Assembly (NCBI RefSeq): GCF_014652815.1
Contig: NZ_BMZN01000002.1
Span: forward strand, 276,340 to 340,339
DNA length: 64,000 bases
Origin: Alcaligenes pakistanensis
Lineage (GTDB): Bacteria > Pseudomonadota > Gammaproteobacteria > Burkholderiales > Burkholderiaceae_B
Direction: 5' to 3'
Part shown: positions 8,704 through 19,589 of the stretch, one piece after another
Position numbering within the stretch: position 1 is the stretch's first letter
How the letters are laid out: each line of letters opens with the position of its first letter
Program-made: the position numbers and the translations under genes
The notes under the pieces: generated by a model
What the model saw: the letters and a program-made list of their open reading frames with translations, nothing else
Told to the model about the DNA's origin: nothing
Database searches by the model: none

Positions 8704-9547
8704 TTTTTCCTCGTTGCAAGATGACGTCTAGTACAAAATGGCTGCCTGTATAGGCGAGCAGCAGGAAGGCAAAGCCGGCCAGCGTCCAGCGCAAAGCAAT
8801 GCGGCCACGCCATCCGTACTGTTTCCGTCCCCATAATAAGCCACCAAATGTAACCCAGGATAGCAAGGTAAAGACAGTTTTGTGGTCAGCAGGTAAAAAT
8901 TTTCCATCTATAGCCAGCGACACGGCGGCACCGCTCAGAATCGTGAAGGTCAGAATCACGAACGAGACACGGATCAGGCGGAACAGCAGTTCTTCCTGTA
9001 CCAGCAGGGGCGGCATGGTATCCAGTACACGGCTAAGTAAACCGCGTTGTTCCTGATGAAGAATAGGGCGGTGCAACTGGCGATCCAGTGCTGTCATCAA
9101 AATAGCGTGCAGGGCTGCGACGGTGCTTAGCCCGTAGGCGACCAATGCAATCAGTAAATGGATACGCAGCCATTCATTGCCTACATGGTTAACGACATGG
9201 CCTTCAGGAAAGGCCATGGCCAGTAAGCTGACGATTGTGGCTGCAGGCAGTAGAATGAGCAGCAGGCTGTCCAGACGCAGATACAGGCTTTGGAACCAGA
9301 ACACCACCATGCCCAGCCAGATTGCCGCCGACAGGGCTAAAGCCCAGCTCAGATGCAGCCCCTGGGGCAGCACAATCGTCAGCAGCAGACCCGCTCCGTG
9401 CACAATGATGGCGCAGAGCAAGGCTACCCGGCTGGGGGCGTTCAGTACGGTTCGGGTGCTGCCGCGAGTCAATGGACGCCAGAGCGAGATCGACAGCACG
9501 ATGTACGCCAGTGCGGCGAGCAAGTGAAATACAATACTTGCAGACAT
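8696..9547 (-). CDS. Cytochrome c assembly/HemX-like inner-membrane protein YpjD
   Basis: 283-residue polytopic membrane protein of the CcsA/HemX/YpjD family, about eight membrane segments, with the conserved histidine-bearing segments of that family in the middle (EGHVVNHVG) and near the C-terminal end. E. coli YpjD is an uncharacterised relative of cytochrome c haem-lyase components. As in many proteobacteria it is transcribed divergently from ffh. I chose the ATG at 9547 (MSASIVFHLL), which puts the start at the first membrane helix; an upstream ATG at 9589 would add 14 polar residues. Confidence 0.85.
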   Translation of the reverse strand: MSASIVFHLLAALAYIVLSISLWRPLTRGSTRTVLNAPSRVALLCAIIVHGAGLLLTIVLPQGLHLSWALALSAAIWLGMVVFWFQSLYLRLDSLLLILLPAATIVSLLAMAFPEGHVVNHVGNEWLRIHLLIALVAYGLSTVAALHAILMTALDRQLHRPILHQEQRGLLSRVLDTMPPLLVQEELLFRLIRVSFVILTFTILSGAAVSLAIDGKFLPADHKTVFTLLSWVTFGGLLWGRKQYGWRGRIALRWTLAGFAFLLLAYTGSHFVLDVILQRGKSG

Positions 9548-9650
9548 AAGTCCCGGATTTCCTGAAAAACGGTACGGGGCGTACCTCAAGTGGCCATTTT
9601 ATTCTTATTCGTAGACCACACGATAACCTAGTTTAAGCGAACCCAGTCCT

Positions 9651-11075
9651 ATGTTTGAAAATCTGACCCAGCGTATGTCGCGTGTGGTGAAAACCATGCG
9701 CGGACAGGCTCGTCTGACCGAATCCAATACTCAGGAAATGTTGAGGGAAGTGCGTCTGGCTCTGCTGGAGGCGGACGTGGCTTTGCCCGTTGTGCGCGAT
9801 TTTGTGGCACGGGTCAAAGAAAAAGCGCTTGGTATTGAAGTTGCCGACAGCCTCAATCCGGGGCAGGCGCTGGTGGGGATTGTCCACCAGGAACTGACCA
9901 CGCTGATGGGCGCAGACCTGGGCGAAAACGCTAGCGAACTGTCCTTGGCGGCCCAACCGCCTGCCGTTATCTTGATGGCCGGTCTGCAAGGGGCGGGTAA
10001 AACCACCACGACCGGTAAATTGGCCAAATGGCTGAGCGAGGGCGGCCACGTTCAATACGGTCGCAAAACAGGCAAGAAAAAAGTGCTGGTGGTCAGTGCT
10101 GACGTCTACCGTCCTGCCGCTATCGAACAGCTGAAAACCGTTGCCGCTCAAGTCGGCGTCGAGTTCTTGCCGTCTGACCCTAGCCAGAAGCCGGCTGATA
10201 TCGCCCGCAATGCTTTGGATCATGCCAAGCGTCATCACTTTGATGTGCTGATTGTCGATACGGCCGGTCGCTTAGGTATTGATGAAGACATGATGCGCGA
10301 GATTCGTGCTCTGTACGATCTGCTGAACCCCATTGAAACCTTGTTCGTGGTTGATGCCATGCAAGGTCAGGATGCGGTCAACGTGGCCAAGGCCTTTGCG
10401 GACGCTTTGCCGCTGACCGGTGTGGTGCTGACCAAACTGGACGGTGATGCACGTGGTGGTGCGGCTTTGTCTGTGCGCCATATCACTGGCAAGCCACTGA
10501 AATTTGTGGGTATGTCGGAGAAGCTGGACGGCCTGGAGCCCTTCCACCCCGAGCGTATGGCTCAGCGTGTACTGGGCATGGGCGATATTGTTTCCTTGGT
10601 GGAGCAAGCCCAACGCAACATCGATATTGCCGATGCACAAAAGATTACCGACAAGATCAAGGCGGGCGACAAGTTCGACTTGAATGATTTCCGCGATCAG
10701 CTGCAGCAAGTCAAAAAGCTGGGTGATATGGGCTCTTTGCTTGAAAAACTGCCCGCGCAGTTCTCGCAAGCCGCTTCACAATTGCAAGGCGGTCAAGCCG
10801 AGCAGCAGTTGCGTCGTACCGAAGGCATCCTGAATTCCATGACCCCTGCTGAGCGTGCTAAGCCTGAACTACTCAAAGCCTCGCGCAAGCGTCGTATTGC
10901 GGCAGGTTCTGGTGTGCCAGTGCAAGAGGTTAACCGTATGCTGAATCAGTTCGAGCAAATGCAAGGCATGATGAAGCAGATGAAGAAAGGCGGCATGGCC
11001 AAGATGATGCGCGGTCTGGGCGGCATGGGAGCTTTGAAGGGCCTGGCTGGTAAAGGCTTTAAAGGCTTTCGTTAA
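9651..11075 (+). CDS. ffh: Signal recognition particle GTPase Ffh
   Basis: Protein component of SRP; with 4.5S RNA it targets nascent inner-membrane proteins to FtsY. 474 residues. The N domain is followed by the G domain with GLQGAGKTTTTGKLA (P-loop, near residue 110), DTAGRLG and TKLDGDARGGAAL, and then a methionine-rich M domain (MLNQFEQMQGMMKQMKKGGMA) that binds signal sequences and RNA. The 4.5S RNA gene is not in this window. The gene is divergent from ypjD and followed by a strong terminator. Confidence 0.98.
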   Translation: MFENLTQRMSRVVKTMRGQARLTESNTQEMLREVRLALLEADVALPVVRDFVARVKEKALGIEVADSLNPGQALVGIVHQELTTLMGADLGENASELSLAAQPPAVILMAGLQGAGKTTTTGKLAKWLSEGGHVQYGRKTGKKKVLVVSADVYRPAAIEQLKTVAAQVGVEFLPSDPSQKPADIARNALDHAKRHHFDVLIVDTAGRLGIDEDMMREIRALYDLLNPIETLFVVDAMQGQDAVNVAKAFADALPLTGVVLTKLDGDARGGAALSVRHITGKPLKFVGMSEKLDGLEPFHPERMAQRVLGMGDIVSLVEQAQRNIDIADAQKITDKIKAGDKFDLNDFRDQLQQVKKLGDMGSLLEKLPAQFSQAASQLQGGQAEQQLRRTEGILNSMTPAERAKPELLKASRKRRIAAGSGVPVQEVNRMLNQFEQMQGMMKQMKKGGMAKMMRGLGGMGALKGLAGKGFKGFR

Positions 11076-11127
11076 GCAATAGCCTTGTTTAGTCAGTTAG
11101 CAGGGCTTCATATCAAGCCCTCAATGG

Positions 11128-11153
11128 AAAAAGCCCGCACAAGCGGGCTTTTT
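11128..11153. terminator. Bidirectional terminator between ffh and kbp
   Basis: AAAAAGCCCGC, loop ACAA, GCGGGCTTTTT: a textbook symmetrical Rho-independent terminator serving ffh on the plus strand and the LysM gene on the minus strand. A second short hairpin (AGGGCTT/AAGCCCT, 11102-11121) precedes it. Confidence 0.93.
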
Positions 11154-11172
11154 CTTATCCTGAATTGCTGAC

Positions 11173-11616
11173 TTACAGCGCAGGAATACGCAGCACCTGA
11201 CCAGGGTAAATCTTGTCAGGGTGGCTGAGCATAGGTTTGTTGGCTTCAAAAATAACGGTGTATTTCGCACCGTTTGCCTTGCCGTAATTAGTTTCGGCAA
11301 TTTTCCACAAGGTATCGCCTTTCTGTACGGTGTACATCGTGGCTTCGGGTGCCGGTTGGGCAACGTTCAGTTGGTTGTCTACTTGAGAGACACCCAGCGT
11401 GTTACCCAGGGCCAACACAATTTTTTCGGCTTGTTCGGTGGAAGCAGCTTGACCACTGACTGTGACCTTGTCGCCATCAACCGTCAGGTTCAGACCATCG
11501 GCGGAAAGTTGGTGTTTGGCCAGTTCTTTCTGGAGTTCGTCTGCTGTCGCTGCTTTGGCCTCGTTGGCTCCAAAGAGTTTTTCGCCGACATCTTTAAGAA
11601 AACTGAATACGCCCAT
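11173..11616 (-). CDS. kbp: BON-LysM protein, Kbp (YgaU) family
   Basis: 147 residues: an amphipathic N-terminal MGVFSFLKDVGEKLFG segment, a BON domain (about 25-75) and a C-terminal LysM domain (YTVQKGDTLWKIAE to GQVLRIPAL). The architecture and length match Kbp/YgaU, a cytosolic potassium-binding stress protein in E. coli. The ATG at 11616 is supported by AGGAG eight bases upstream; an in-frame extension to 11724 lacks family similarity. Single gene with its own terminator. Confidence 0.9.
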   Translation of the reverse strand: MGVFSFLKDVGEKLFGANEAKAATADELQKELAKHQLSADGLNLTVDGDKVTVSGQAASTEQAEKIVLALGNTLGVSQVDNQLNVAQPAPEATMYTVQKGDTLWKIAETNYGKANGAKYTVIFEANKPMLSHPDKIYPGQVLRIPAL

Positions 11617-11747
11617 TGCTTTGCTCCTGAAGTTAGGGGTCTGTGGTTGCTTGCCTGAAGGACAGGCTAGTCGGCTCATTATGACCTCATTTTCAGTTGC
11701 CAAGCCGTACCGGAATGTCAGCAATTGTGCATTTTAAAGAGGCAGTC

Positions 11748-11951
11748 TCAGCCGCCACCCACAGCAACCACGATTTCTATCGTGTCGCTTTCTTTGATAG
11801 GGGTCGTGGCGTGCTGGCTTTTGGGGACGATATCGCCATTTAGCTCAACAGCGATACGCTTGTTTTCGTAGCCTAGCTCGACAATTAGCGTGCCAACGGT
11901 ATCGGTCTTTGCCAAAGTCTTGCTTTGGCCGTTCAGGGTAATGTTCATCAT
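11748..11951 (-). CDS. thiS: Sulfur carrier protein ThiS
   Basis: A 66-67-residue ubiquitin-fold sulfur carrier ending in VAVGGG, the C-terminal Gly-Gly that is adenylated and thiocarboxylated for thiazole synthesis in thiamin biosynthesis. It starts at tandem ATG codons (11951 or 11948). Its partner thiazole synthase gene thiG is not adjacent: thiS follows pip and trmB on the same strand and precedes kbp. ThiF/ThiG would have to come from elsewhere. A MoaD-like role is less likely given the NG-x-IVPKSQH motif. Confidence 0.9.
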   Translation of the reverse strand: MMNITLNGQSKTLAKTDTVGTLIVELGYENKRIAVELNGDIVPKSQHATTPIKESDTIEIVVAVGGG

Positions 11952-11990
11952 TGTCTCTGGATATGGTCCGGGCCGAGCCGGACGAGTGAT

Positions 11991-13702
<1,712 letters not shown>

Positions 13703-13843
13703 GGTTGGGGCGCGGGCATCAGAAGTGGCTCGCGTATCAGCTAAAAGCGGGAAAACTCTATTGTAGTGAGTCTTGCCGCTGAATTCATGGGAGGGCGTGC
13801 GAAAAAGATAGGGCAGGGGCGACGCATGAACGAGAGATCGCGC

Positions 13844-13849
13844 TATAAT
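13844..13849 (+). promoter_or_regulatory. -10 element upstream of tRNA-Gly
   Basis: A perfect TATAAT lies 55 bases before the mature tRNA 5' end. No good -35 hexamer is apparent at 16-18 bases, so strength cannot be judged. Confidence 0.5.
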
Positions 13850-13904
13850 TTTCGCTTCCCCATTGGCGGGATCGTCTGCTTCTGACGCAGACCTCTCCAA
13901 CAGG

Positions 13905-13978
13905 GCGGGTGTAGTTTAATGGTAAAACTGATGCTTCCCAAGCATCCGTCGTGGGTTCGATTCCCATCACCCGCTCCA
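13905..13978 (+). tRNA. tRNA-Gly (anticodon CCC)
   Basis: A full cloverleaf can be drawn. Acceptor stem GCGGGTG pairs with CACCCGC; D arm with AATGGTAA; anticodon stem GATGC/GCATC around loop TTCCCAA (anticodon CCC at 13937-13939); T arm GTGGGTTCGATTCCCAT; discriminator T and an encoded CCA at 13976-13978. Confidence 0.97.
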
Positions 13979-14047
13979 GTTCTGCCTTGTCGCTCCAAGG
14001 TCATCCTTATTGGCGAACTCTGGCTTCTTTAAGCGCAGCGTCGGACT

Positions 14048-14661
14048 TTATTCCTCGACTGCCGAGCGTACCGCCTCTACAACACGTTGTGCCAGCTCCT
14101 GTCTTGTCAGCTGCGGGTACGCCTGTTTTAACTTTCCGGAAACTTGCCAGCCGTTTTCTTTCAGAGAGCGAATGACTCGGTTGGTGTCTTGATCAGGCAT
14201 CTCAAGCACTTCTTTCAGTCGTTCTTGGGCTCGTTGAAAGATCACCAGTATGCGAGCTTCTTGTGCCATTTCGTTCTGAACGGCATGTGCTACAACCCGG
14301 GCTGTGTAGAGCACGTGCTCCGTCAAATCGGGATAGCGCCAGGCAAACTGTGTGTTGGCATAGTCATCGAAAATAAAGTTGCTTTGGGTGCCATCCTCAT
14401 AGGTTGTCAGTTTGCCAAAGCGATAAGAGCTTGCGTAGCGCTCCATAAACGGACCTGAAAACGCCTCCAGATTGCGGTCATAGCGAGCTCTGAAGCCCAG
14501 CGAGCTAGTAATCGTGGCTGATAGCTGGCAGGGTATTTGTTTTCGACCCGTCCATTGTTATCACGACGCACGCGGGTGGTTCCAATTGAGGACTCAACAC
14601 GCACGGCTTGCACCAGCGCGATGCCATAGCGTTCTGCCAGAGCTCGAATATAGTAATAAAA
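14048..14661 (-). pseudogene. Degraded, frameshifted gene beside tRNA-Gly
   Basis: Two minus-strand frames join into one protein-like sequence. The upstream part (from about 14661, read YYIRALAERYGIALVQAV through NKYPASYQ) shifts frame near 14495-14505 into the downstream part, which reads RARYDRNLEAFSGPFMERY and then 132 residues to a TAA at 14048. The upstream part has no start and meets an in-frame TAG at 14664, so the N-terminus is lost. The encoded family is not recognised; the C-terminal part is helical and charged (QRAQERLKEVLEMPDQDTNR). Its place next to the 3' side of a tRNA suggests the remains of an inserted element, but no attachment repeat was found. Confidence 0.6.
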
Positions 14662-14750
14662 CTAAGTTTTTATTGGAAATGGTAAGAATCAGGCTTGAGT
14701 TGGGACATACCTGGTTTGCTTGCGCCTCGTCCCATGGCACTATACCCAGC

Positions 14751-15788
14751 ATGCAAGAAGATCTTTTCGGCGATGCCATTCCTCAGCCTCCCGCTTCAAA
14801 GCCCGCCGCTTCCTCCCGCCGCAAAATCACCAAAGTCAGCCTTGCCACCTCCGCCCTGGAACTAAGCGATTTGGCGGCCCAGCTTCCTGAAACCCTGCGT
14901 TTCGGTGTTTCCACTTGGTCTTACCCCGGTTGGGAAGGTTTGATCTGGGATGGCGAGTACGAGTCGAACATCCTGTCCAAGCACGGGTTGGAGGCCTATC
15001 ACCTGCATCCCTTGATGCGCACCGTCTGTGTTGATCGCACTTTTTGGCGTCCTTTGACTGTCACGCAGTATTCCGCCTACGCCGCCCAGGTTGATGAGGA
15101 TTTCCGTTTTGTCGTGAAATGCCCCTCCATGATTACGGATGCGCAAGTCCGTGATGAACAAGGCAAGGTGCGCAAGTCAAATCCGGACTTCCTGGATATT
15201 CGTCTGGCCGTGGAGCAGTTTGTGCAGCCTGCGGTAGAAGGCTTGCGTGCCAAGCTGGGCGTATTGGTATTTCAGCTAAGCCCTTTGTCCTGGGGCTGGT
15301 TGAATCGCCCGGCGGAGTTATTCGACAAGTTGGGGCAGATGCTGGTTGCAGCGCGTGAGGCCTTGCCGCAGGATTCTCCGGTCATTTTTGCTGTAGAAGT
15401 GCGAGATCCGGAGCTACTCACTCAAGGCTTGGTTGATACGCTGAAGGCCAGTGGCGCTACGTTTTGCCTGGGTTTGCACGGCAAAATGCCACCGATCGAT
15501 GAGCAGTTGCCCCTGTTGCGAGCCTTGTGGCCGGGGCCTTTGGTGTGTCGTTGGAATCTGAACCGAGAGTTTGGTGCCTATGGCTATGCCGATGCCCAGA
15601 AAAAGCACACACCTTTCGATGCCATTGTCAGCGAGGACGTGCATACCCGCACGGTGTTGGCCCGCACGATTCGCGGAATCACGGGCGCAGGGCAGGCGGC
15701 TTATGTGACGATCAGCAATGATGCGGAAGGTTGTGCACCGCTCTCCATACAGCGTTTGGCGCAACTGATTGCGGCGCACGAAAATTAA
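14751..15788 (+). CDS. DUF72-family protein
   Basis: 345 residues with the DUF72 TIM-barrel-like signature: LRFGVSTWSYPGWEG near residue 48, the FVVKCPSMIT segment, and LGVLVFQLSP. The family is widespread and has no settled biochemical role. The ATG at 14751 is the plausible start: upstream in-frame sequence overlaps the degraded gene on the other strand. The N-terminal 40 residues are Ala/Ser/Pro-rich and basic, outside the domain. No operon partners. Confidence 0.88.
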   Translation: MQEDLFGDAIPQPPASKPAASSRRKITKVSLATSALELSDLAAQLPETLRFGVSTWSYPGWEGLIWDGEYESNILSKHGLEAYHLHPLMRTVCVDRTFWRPLTVTQYSAYAAQVDEDFRFVVKCPSMITDAQVRDEQGKVRKSNPDFLDIRLAVEQFVQPAVEGLRAKLGVLVFQLSPLSWGWLNRPAELFDKLGQMLVAAREALPQDSPVIFAVEVRDPELLTQGLVDTLKASGATFCLGLHGKMPPIDEQLPLLRALWPGPLVCRWNLNREFGAYGYADAQKKHTPFDAIVSEDVHTRTVLARTIRGITGAGQAAYVTISNDAEGCAPLSIQRLAQLIAAHEN

Positions 15789-15790
15789 AC

Positions 15791-15840
15791 ACAGGCCTTG
15801 TGAACTGATCTCTAGAAATTGAACAGTTCACAAGGTCTGT
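15791..15840. terminator. Long hairpin between convergent DUF72 and isochorismatase genes
   Basis: A 17-bp stem (ACAGGCCTTGTGAACTG against its complement, one G-T pair) around a 16-base loop. On the minus strand it is followed by GTTTAATTTT, so it probably terminates the isochorismatase-type gene, and perhaps DUF72 as well. Confidence 0.75.
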
Positions 15841-15898
15841 TTGGGTGCTTCATGGTCTGGAGCCTTAACGTATGCGGGCTTGGGCCATGCCGATGCCC

Positions 15899-16531
15899 TT
15901 ACCGGGTCTTCTGAATCAGATCATCCGTCGTCATGACATGCGCGGTAGACACAGCCAGCACGCCCAGGGTGACCCGGTGTACTTCTTCCGCTGGAATCGC
16001 CCCAAAGCCCATATCCGGGTAGTCGTAGGTGCCGGTGGCATCAGAGATGAAGGCGACTTTGTAGCCATTGAACATGGCATCGCGAGCCGTGGCGTGGCAG
16101 CAGTTCTCGGTAGTGACACCCGTGACAACGACCGTGTCGATCTTGCGGGTACGCAGAATGATGTCCAGATCAGTGCCAAAGAAAGCGCTGTAGCGATGCT
16201 TTTTAATGACGACCTCATCACCTTGTGGTGCGACGTCCGGGTAGATGTCGATGCCAGCGGTGTCATCCACCAGCCCCGCCCGATTCAGGATCGGTGGATA
16301 AATTTCCCCAAATAAACCCATATCGCAGCCGTTGCGACGGTGGGCGTGGGTGGTGAAGATCACTTCCATGCCAGTCTTGCGTGCATGGCCCAGCAGTTTT
16401 TGTAGACGGGGCACCAGCGCCATACCCATAGGGGTTTCCAGTGGGGCGCCGGACGCGATGAAGTCGTTTTGCATGTCGATCACAATGACCGCCGTGCTCT
16501 TGGGATTGATTTGATCAATCTGAATAGCCAT
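15899..16531 (-). CDS. Isochorismatase-family cysteine hydrolase
   Basis: 210-residue cytosolic hydrolase of the isochorismatase/nicotinamidase superfamily. The catalytic triad is visible as D19 (VIDMQNDF), K111 (IKKHRYSAF) and C144 (GVTTENCCHATAR), with the usual cis-peptide region VTGVTTE. Relatives cleave amides or vinyl ethers (biuret, carbamoyl compounds, nicotinamide, isochorismate); the substrate here is unknown. It is divergent from the AraC regulator at 16769 across a 237-base gap, which suggests that regulator could control it. Confidence 0.9.
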   Translation of the reverse strand: MAIQIDQINPKSTAVIVIDMQNDFIASGAPLETPMGMALVPRLQKLLGHARKTGMEVIFTTHAHRRNGCDMGLFGEIYPPILNRAGLVDDTAGIDIYPDVAPQGDEVVIKKHRYSAFFGTDLDIILRTRKIDTVVVTGVTTENCCHATARDAMFNGYKVAFISDATGTYDYPDMGFGAIPAEEVHRVTLGVLAVSTAHVMTTDDLIQKTR

Positions 16532-16768
16532 TTCATTCTCCTTTGGTTGGCTCCGGGCCGGGTGGCTGTGTATTTGGTGTTGCCTTACCCGGTGTCATAG
16601 ACCTTTCCAGAGTAGGGGGACGACTCAAACCTGGCTTGTCTGTCCATGCCATTTTTTCTTCTTTTTTGACTGTGGGCGCCACATGGGCGACCCGCCAGTC
16701 AAGATGCCAGTCCGTGGTGTTCTCGGGGCTTGTCCAGGTTTGGGAAATAGACGTAATCTTGCTGGAAA

Positions 16769-17764
16769 ATGATTAATTTCACGGTGCAGATAGCGCCGAC
16801 TATGGAGACTGAACCGATGGCAGCGATCATGGCAGTCAAGCCCGGAGACAGCTTTGAACACTGGCACGAGGTTACTTGCAGGCAGTTTTCTCATACCGAG
16901 TGCAATCCTGTTGCCAGACACCATTTTCAGGCGCGAGTCACGCTGACTACGTTTGGCGGTTTGGGACTTAGCCGTATCTGGTCGGCCACGCCTGCGGGGG
17001 AGGCGATTCGAGTCAGCAGGCGCTTAGCGGATATTCGTAAAGATCAGCGCGACTGCTTCATGCTGTGGTTAATGCTCGATGGCAGTATTCAGCTTAGCCA
17101 GGATGGGCGTTATGTCAGCCTGGCGACGGGGGACCTGGTGTTGCAGGACCAGTCGCGTCCCTTTGAGCTGGAGCTAGGGCCCTTGACCCATGCGGCGATG
17201 CTCATGATTCCCCGCCCACTTCTGGCGACACGTTTACCCGCGCTGAGGAGTCTGGCTGCGTGCCGTGTTCCCGCTAACTCTCGTCAGGGGCCGATGGCCG
17301 GTGCTTTGGTCAAGCAATTACTCAGCATGCAAGGAGCGGCTGCGGACGGGATAGATCAGCGTTTGAGTGCCTCGGCGCTGGATATTTTCTCGGCTGTCTT
17401 CGAGTCAGAAGCCATAGCTTATTCTCAGGCCAGCCGTCGGGAGCGGCGTCTGGAACAGGTTCAGGCATACATACGTGCGCACCTGCATGAAGATGATCTG
17501 GATGTGGAGCAAATGGCTCAGGCTTCATCGATGGCAACTCGCACGCTGTATCGACTCTTTGCGCATGAAGCGACCACGCCTATGCAATGGCTGTGGGAGC
17601 AGCGTTTGCTTCAGAGCTATCGCTTGCTGGCCGAGAGCAAACAGCGGCGGGTGACGGAGGTGGCGATAGCCTGCGGTTTCAAAGATCTTTCTCATTTCAG
17701 CCGCCTGTTTCAGGCACGATTTGCGCAATCCCCGTCGACACTTCGGTTTAGGAACAGGTCTTAA
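16769..17764 (+). CDS. AraC-family transcriptional regulator with AraC-binding-2 type N domain
   Basis: 331 residues. The N-terminal part (about 20-210) resembles the cupin-like ligand-sensing domain found in regulators such as FeaR/AlkS-type AraC proteins (FMLWLMLDGSIQL, GDLVLQD). The C-terminal part carries two helix-turn-helix motifs (about 230-328; MAQASSMATRTLYRLF and VTEVAIACGFKDLSHFSRLFQ). The ATG at 16769 has GGA close upstream; the ATG at 16802 is a possible alternative. It could regulate the divergent isochorismatase gene or the DUF1254 gene downstream; neither is shown. Confidence 0.9.
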   Translation: MINFTVQIAPTMETEPMAAIMAVKPGDSFEHWHEVTCRQFSHTECNPVARHHFQARVTLTTFGGLGLSRIWSATPAGEAIRVSRRLADIRKDQRDCFMLWLMLDGSIQLSQDGRYVSLATGDLVLQDQSRPFELELGPLTHAAMLMIPRPLLATRLPALRSLAACRVPANSRQGPMAGALVKQLLSMQGAAADGIDQRLSASALDIFSAVFESEAIAYSQASRRERRLEQVQAYIRAHLHEDDLDVEQMAQASSMATRTLYRLFAHEATTPMQWLWEQRLLQSYRLLAESKQRRVTEVAIACGFKDLSHFSRLFQARFAQSPSTLRFRNRS

Positions 17765-18047
17765 GTGCAGAGCAGGGAGTGTGTCCAGGCGTTTGATACG
17801 CAGGTTTGGCGCCGTGTGAACACAGGAACGCATGGCTGTTTGCTAGTCAGGGTGATCGTGTTGTGTGGCACCAGATGGCAAGCGCTAAGCAGGAGGGGCT
17901 TCCTACAATTGAGACAAGCGGGGCAAGCACAGAGTTCTGCCCTGAGTGGCCAAGCCAGCCAGACCGGCAAAGGGCCCAGTATCGGCGTTACCTTGCGTTC
18001 TGAATGCAGATAACGCGCTTGCTTGATCACAATTAGGGGAAGAGCAC

Positions 18048-19469
18048 ATGAAGATTACTCGACGTTCCTTATTAATCGCCGGTCCCAGTCTGCTTGCCAG
18101 TGTGGCACTGGCGCGTACCGCTCTTGCGCAGCAGGTGATGGCTGTGGACAAGGGGGGAGACGCGGGAGATTTGGGCCTTGCGATCGAGGCTTATATTTTT
18201 GCCTATCCATTGGTGACGATGGAGCTGACCCGGCGGATTATGACCAATGTAGCGCAGCTTGGTGGCGTACGAGGTCCGATGGGCCAGATCATCAAAGCGC
18301 GCAGCTACCCGGATGCTTCGTTCCGAGATGTCACCGCGCCTAATGCCGATACGCTGTATACAAACGCCTTCTTTGATGTGGGTGATGAGCCGTGGATCCT
18401 GAGCATTCCAGATATGCAAGACCGTTACGCCTTGATGCCTCTGCTTGACGGCTGGACGACAGTATTTCAAGTGCCAGGAAAACGCACGACGGGAACAGGT
18501 CCGCAAACCTACGCCATTACCGGCCCAGGCTGGAAAGGAACCTTGCCAGCAGGCGTGACGGAATATAAATCCGCCACCAGTATTGTCTGGATGCTGGGAC
18601 GCATTTATTGCACAGGAACGCCAGAGGATTACGCTGCGGTCCATAAACTGCAAGACGAGTTCAAGCTGGTGCCGTTAAGCGCTTACGGCAAGTCCTACAC
18701 CCCGCCGGCGGGCGTGGTGGATCCCTCGCTGGATATGAAAACCGCCGTGCGTGATCAAGTCAACAAGATGGATGCCACGGCTTACTTCACCCTGTTTTGC
18801 GAGTTGATGAAGCGTAATCCGCCATCCAGTGCAGATGCTGCGCATGTAGCCCGATTTGAGCGTATTGGCATCGTTCCAGGCCAGGATTTTGAGGCTGGAA
18901 AGTTCAAGGCAGATATTGCCAGTCAGGTGCCCAAGGCTGCAGTTGGAAAAATCATGCAGCACTATGCGACCCTGACGCTAAAGAACGGCTGGTCATTCAC
19001 GACTGATACTGGCGTTTACGGTACGGATTACTTGATGCGTGCTTTCATCACGGCCATCGGGCTGGGGGCCAATCGGCCGCAGGATGCCATCTATCCTATT
19101 TCTCAAGCGGATGCGGGTGGACAGCCCTATTCGGGTGCGAACAAGTATGTCATGCGCTTCCCTAAAGGCCAGCTACCGCCCGTAGATGGTTTCTGGTCGC
19201 TGACGATGTATGACAAGGATTACTTCTTTATTGATAATCCCTTGAGTCGCTACTCGATCAGTCCGCGCCAGAATTTGAAGGTCAACGCGGATGGCTCGAC
19301 AGACCTTTATATTCAAAAGGACTCGCCCGGTCAGGACAAAGAATCCAATTGGCTTCCCGCGCCGGATGGAAATTTTATTTTGATGTTCAGAGCGTACTGG
19401 CCGAGACAGACGAACCCATCGATTCTGGATGGTAGCTGGATGATCCCAGCGGTGCAAAAAGCGAGCTAA
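18048..19469 (+). CDS. Exported DUF1254/DUF1214 protein
   Basis: 473 residues beginning with a signal of twin-arginine character (MKITRRSLLIAGPSLL, then ARTALAQ), so it is probably periplasmic. DUF1254 occupies the N-terminal half (YIFAYPLVTMELTRR, DTLYTNAFFDV, LMPLLDGWTTVF) and DUF1214 the C-terminal half (GFWSLTMYD, the RYSIS segment and YIQKDSPG). The pair is common in proteobacteria but has no assigned activity. GGGGAAG precedes the ATG. It stands alone between a 283-base featureless gap and a strong terminator. Confidence 0.88.
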   Translation: MKITRRSLLIAGPSLLASVALARTALAQQVMAVDKGGDAGDLGLAIEAYIFAYPLVTMELTRRIMTNVAQLGGVRGPMGQIIKARSYPDASFRDVTAPNADTLYTNAFFDVGDEPWILSIPDMQDRYALMPLLDGWTTVFQVPGKRTTGTGPQTYAITGPGWKGTLPAGVTEYKSATSIVWMLGRIYCTGTPEDYAAVHKLQDEFKLVPLSAYGKSYTPPAGVVDPSLDMKTAVRDQVNKMDATAYFTLFCELMKRNPPSSADAAHVARFERIGIVPGQDFEAGKFKADIASQVPKAAVGKIMQHYATLTLKNGWSFTTDTGVYGTDYLMRAFITAIGLGANRPQDAIYPISQADAGGQPYSGANKYVMRFPKGQLPPVDGFWSLTMYDKDYFFIDNPLSRYSISPRQNLKVNADGSTDLYIQKDSPGQDKESNWLPAPDGNFILMFRAYWPRQTNPSILDGSWMIPAVQKAS

Positions 19470-19496
19470 ATACAGACTGGCAGGGTGTTTGCCATG

Positions 19497-19536
19497 AAAA
19501 CCCGCAGAACTTATTTAGCTCTGCGGGTTTTGTTTT
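19497..19536 (+). terminator. Rho-independent terminator after the DUF1254 gene
   Basis: AAAACCCGCAGA and TCTGCGGGTTTT form the stem, followed by GTTTTAATG; it lies 27 bases after the stop. It also faces the convergent TonB receptor gene. Confidence 0.93.
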
Positions 19537-19589
19537 AATGGCCTGCCTGGATCAGGCAATCGCTCGACTCTGGCTCGAGAAGGGGTGGC

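Noticed and set aside
13979-14750. A phage or integrase island at the tRNA-Gly
   Set aside because: No integrase gene and no second copy of the tRNA 3' end were found; only one decayed gene is present.
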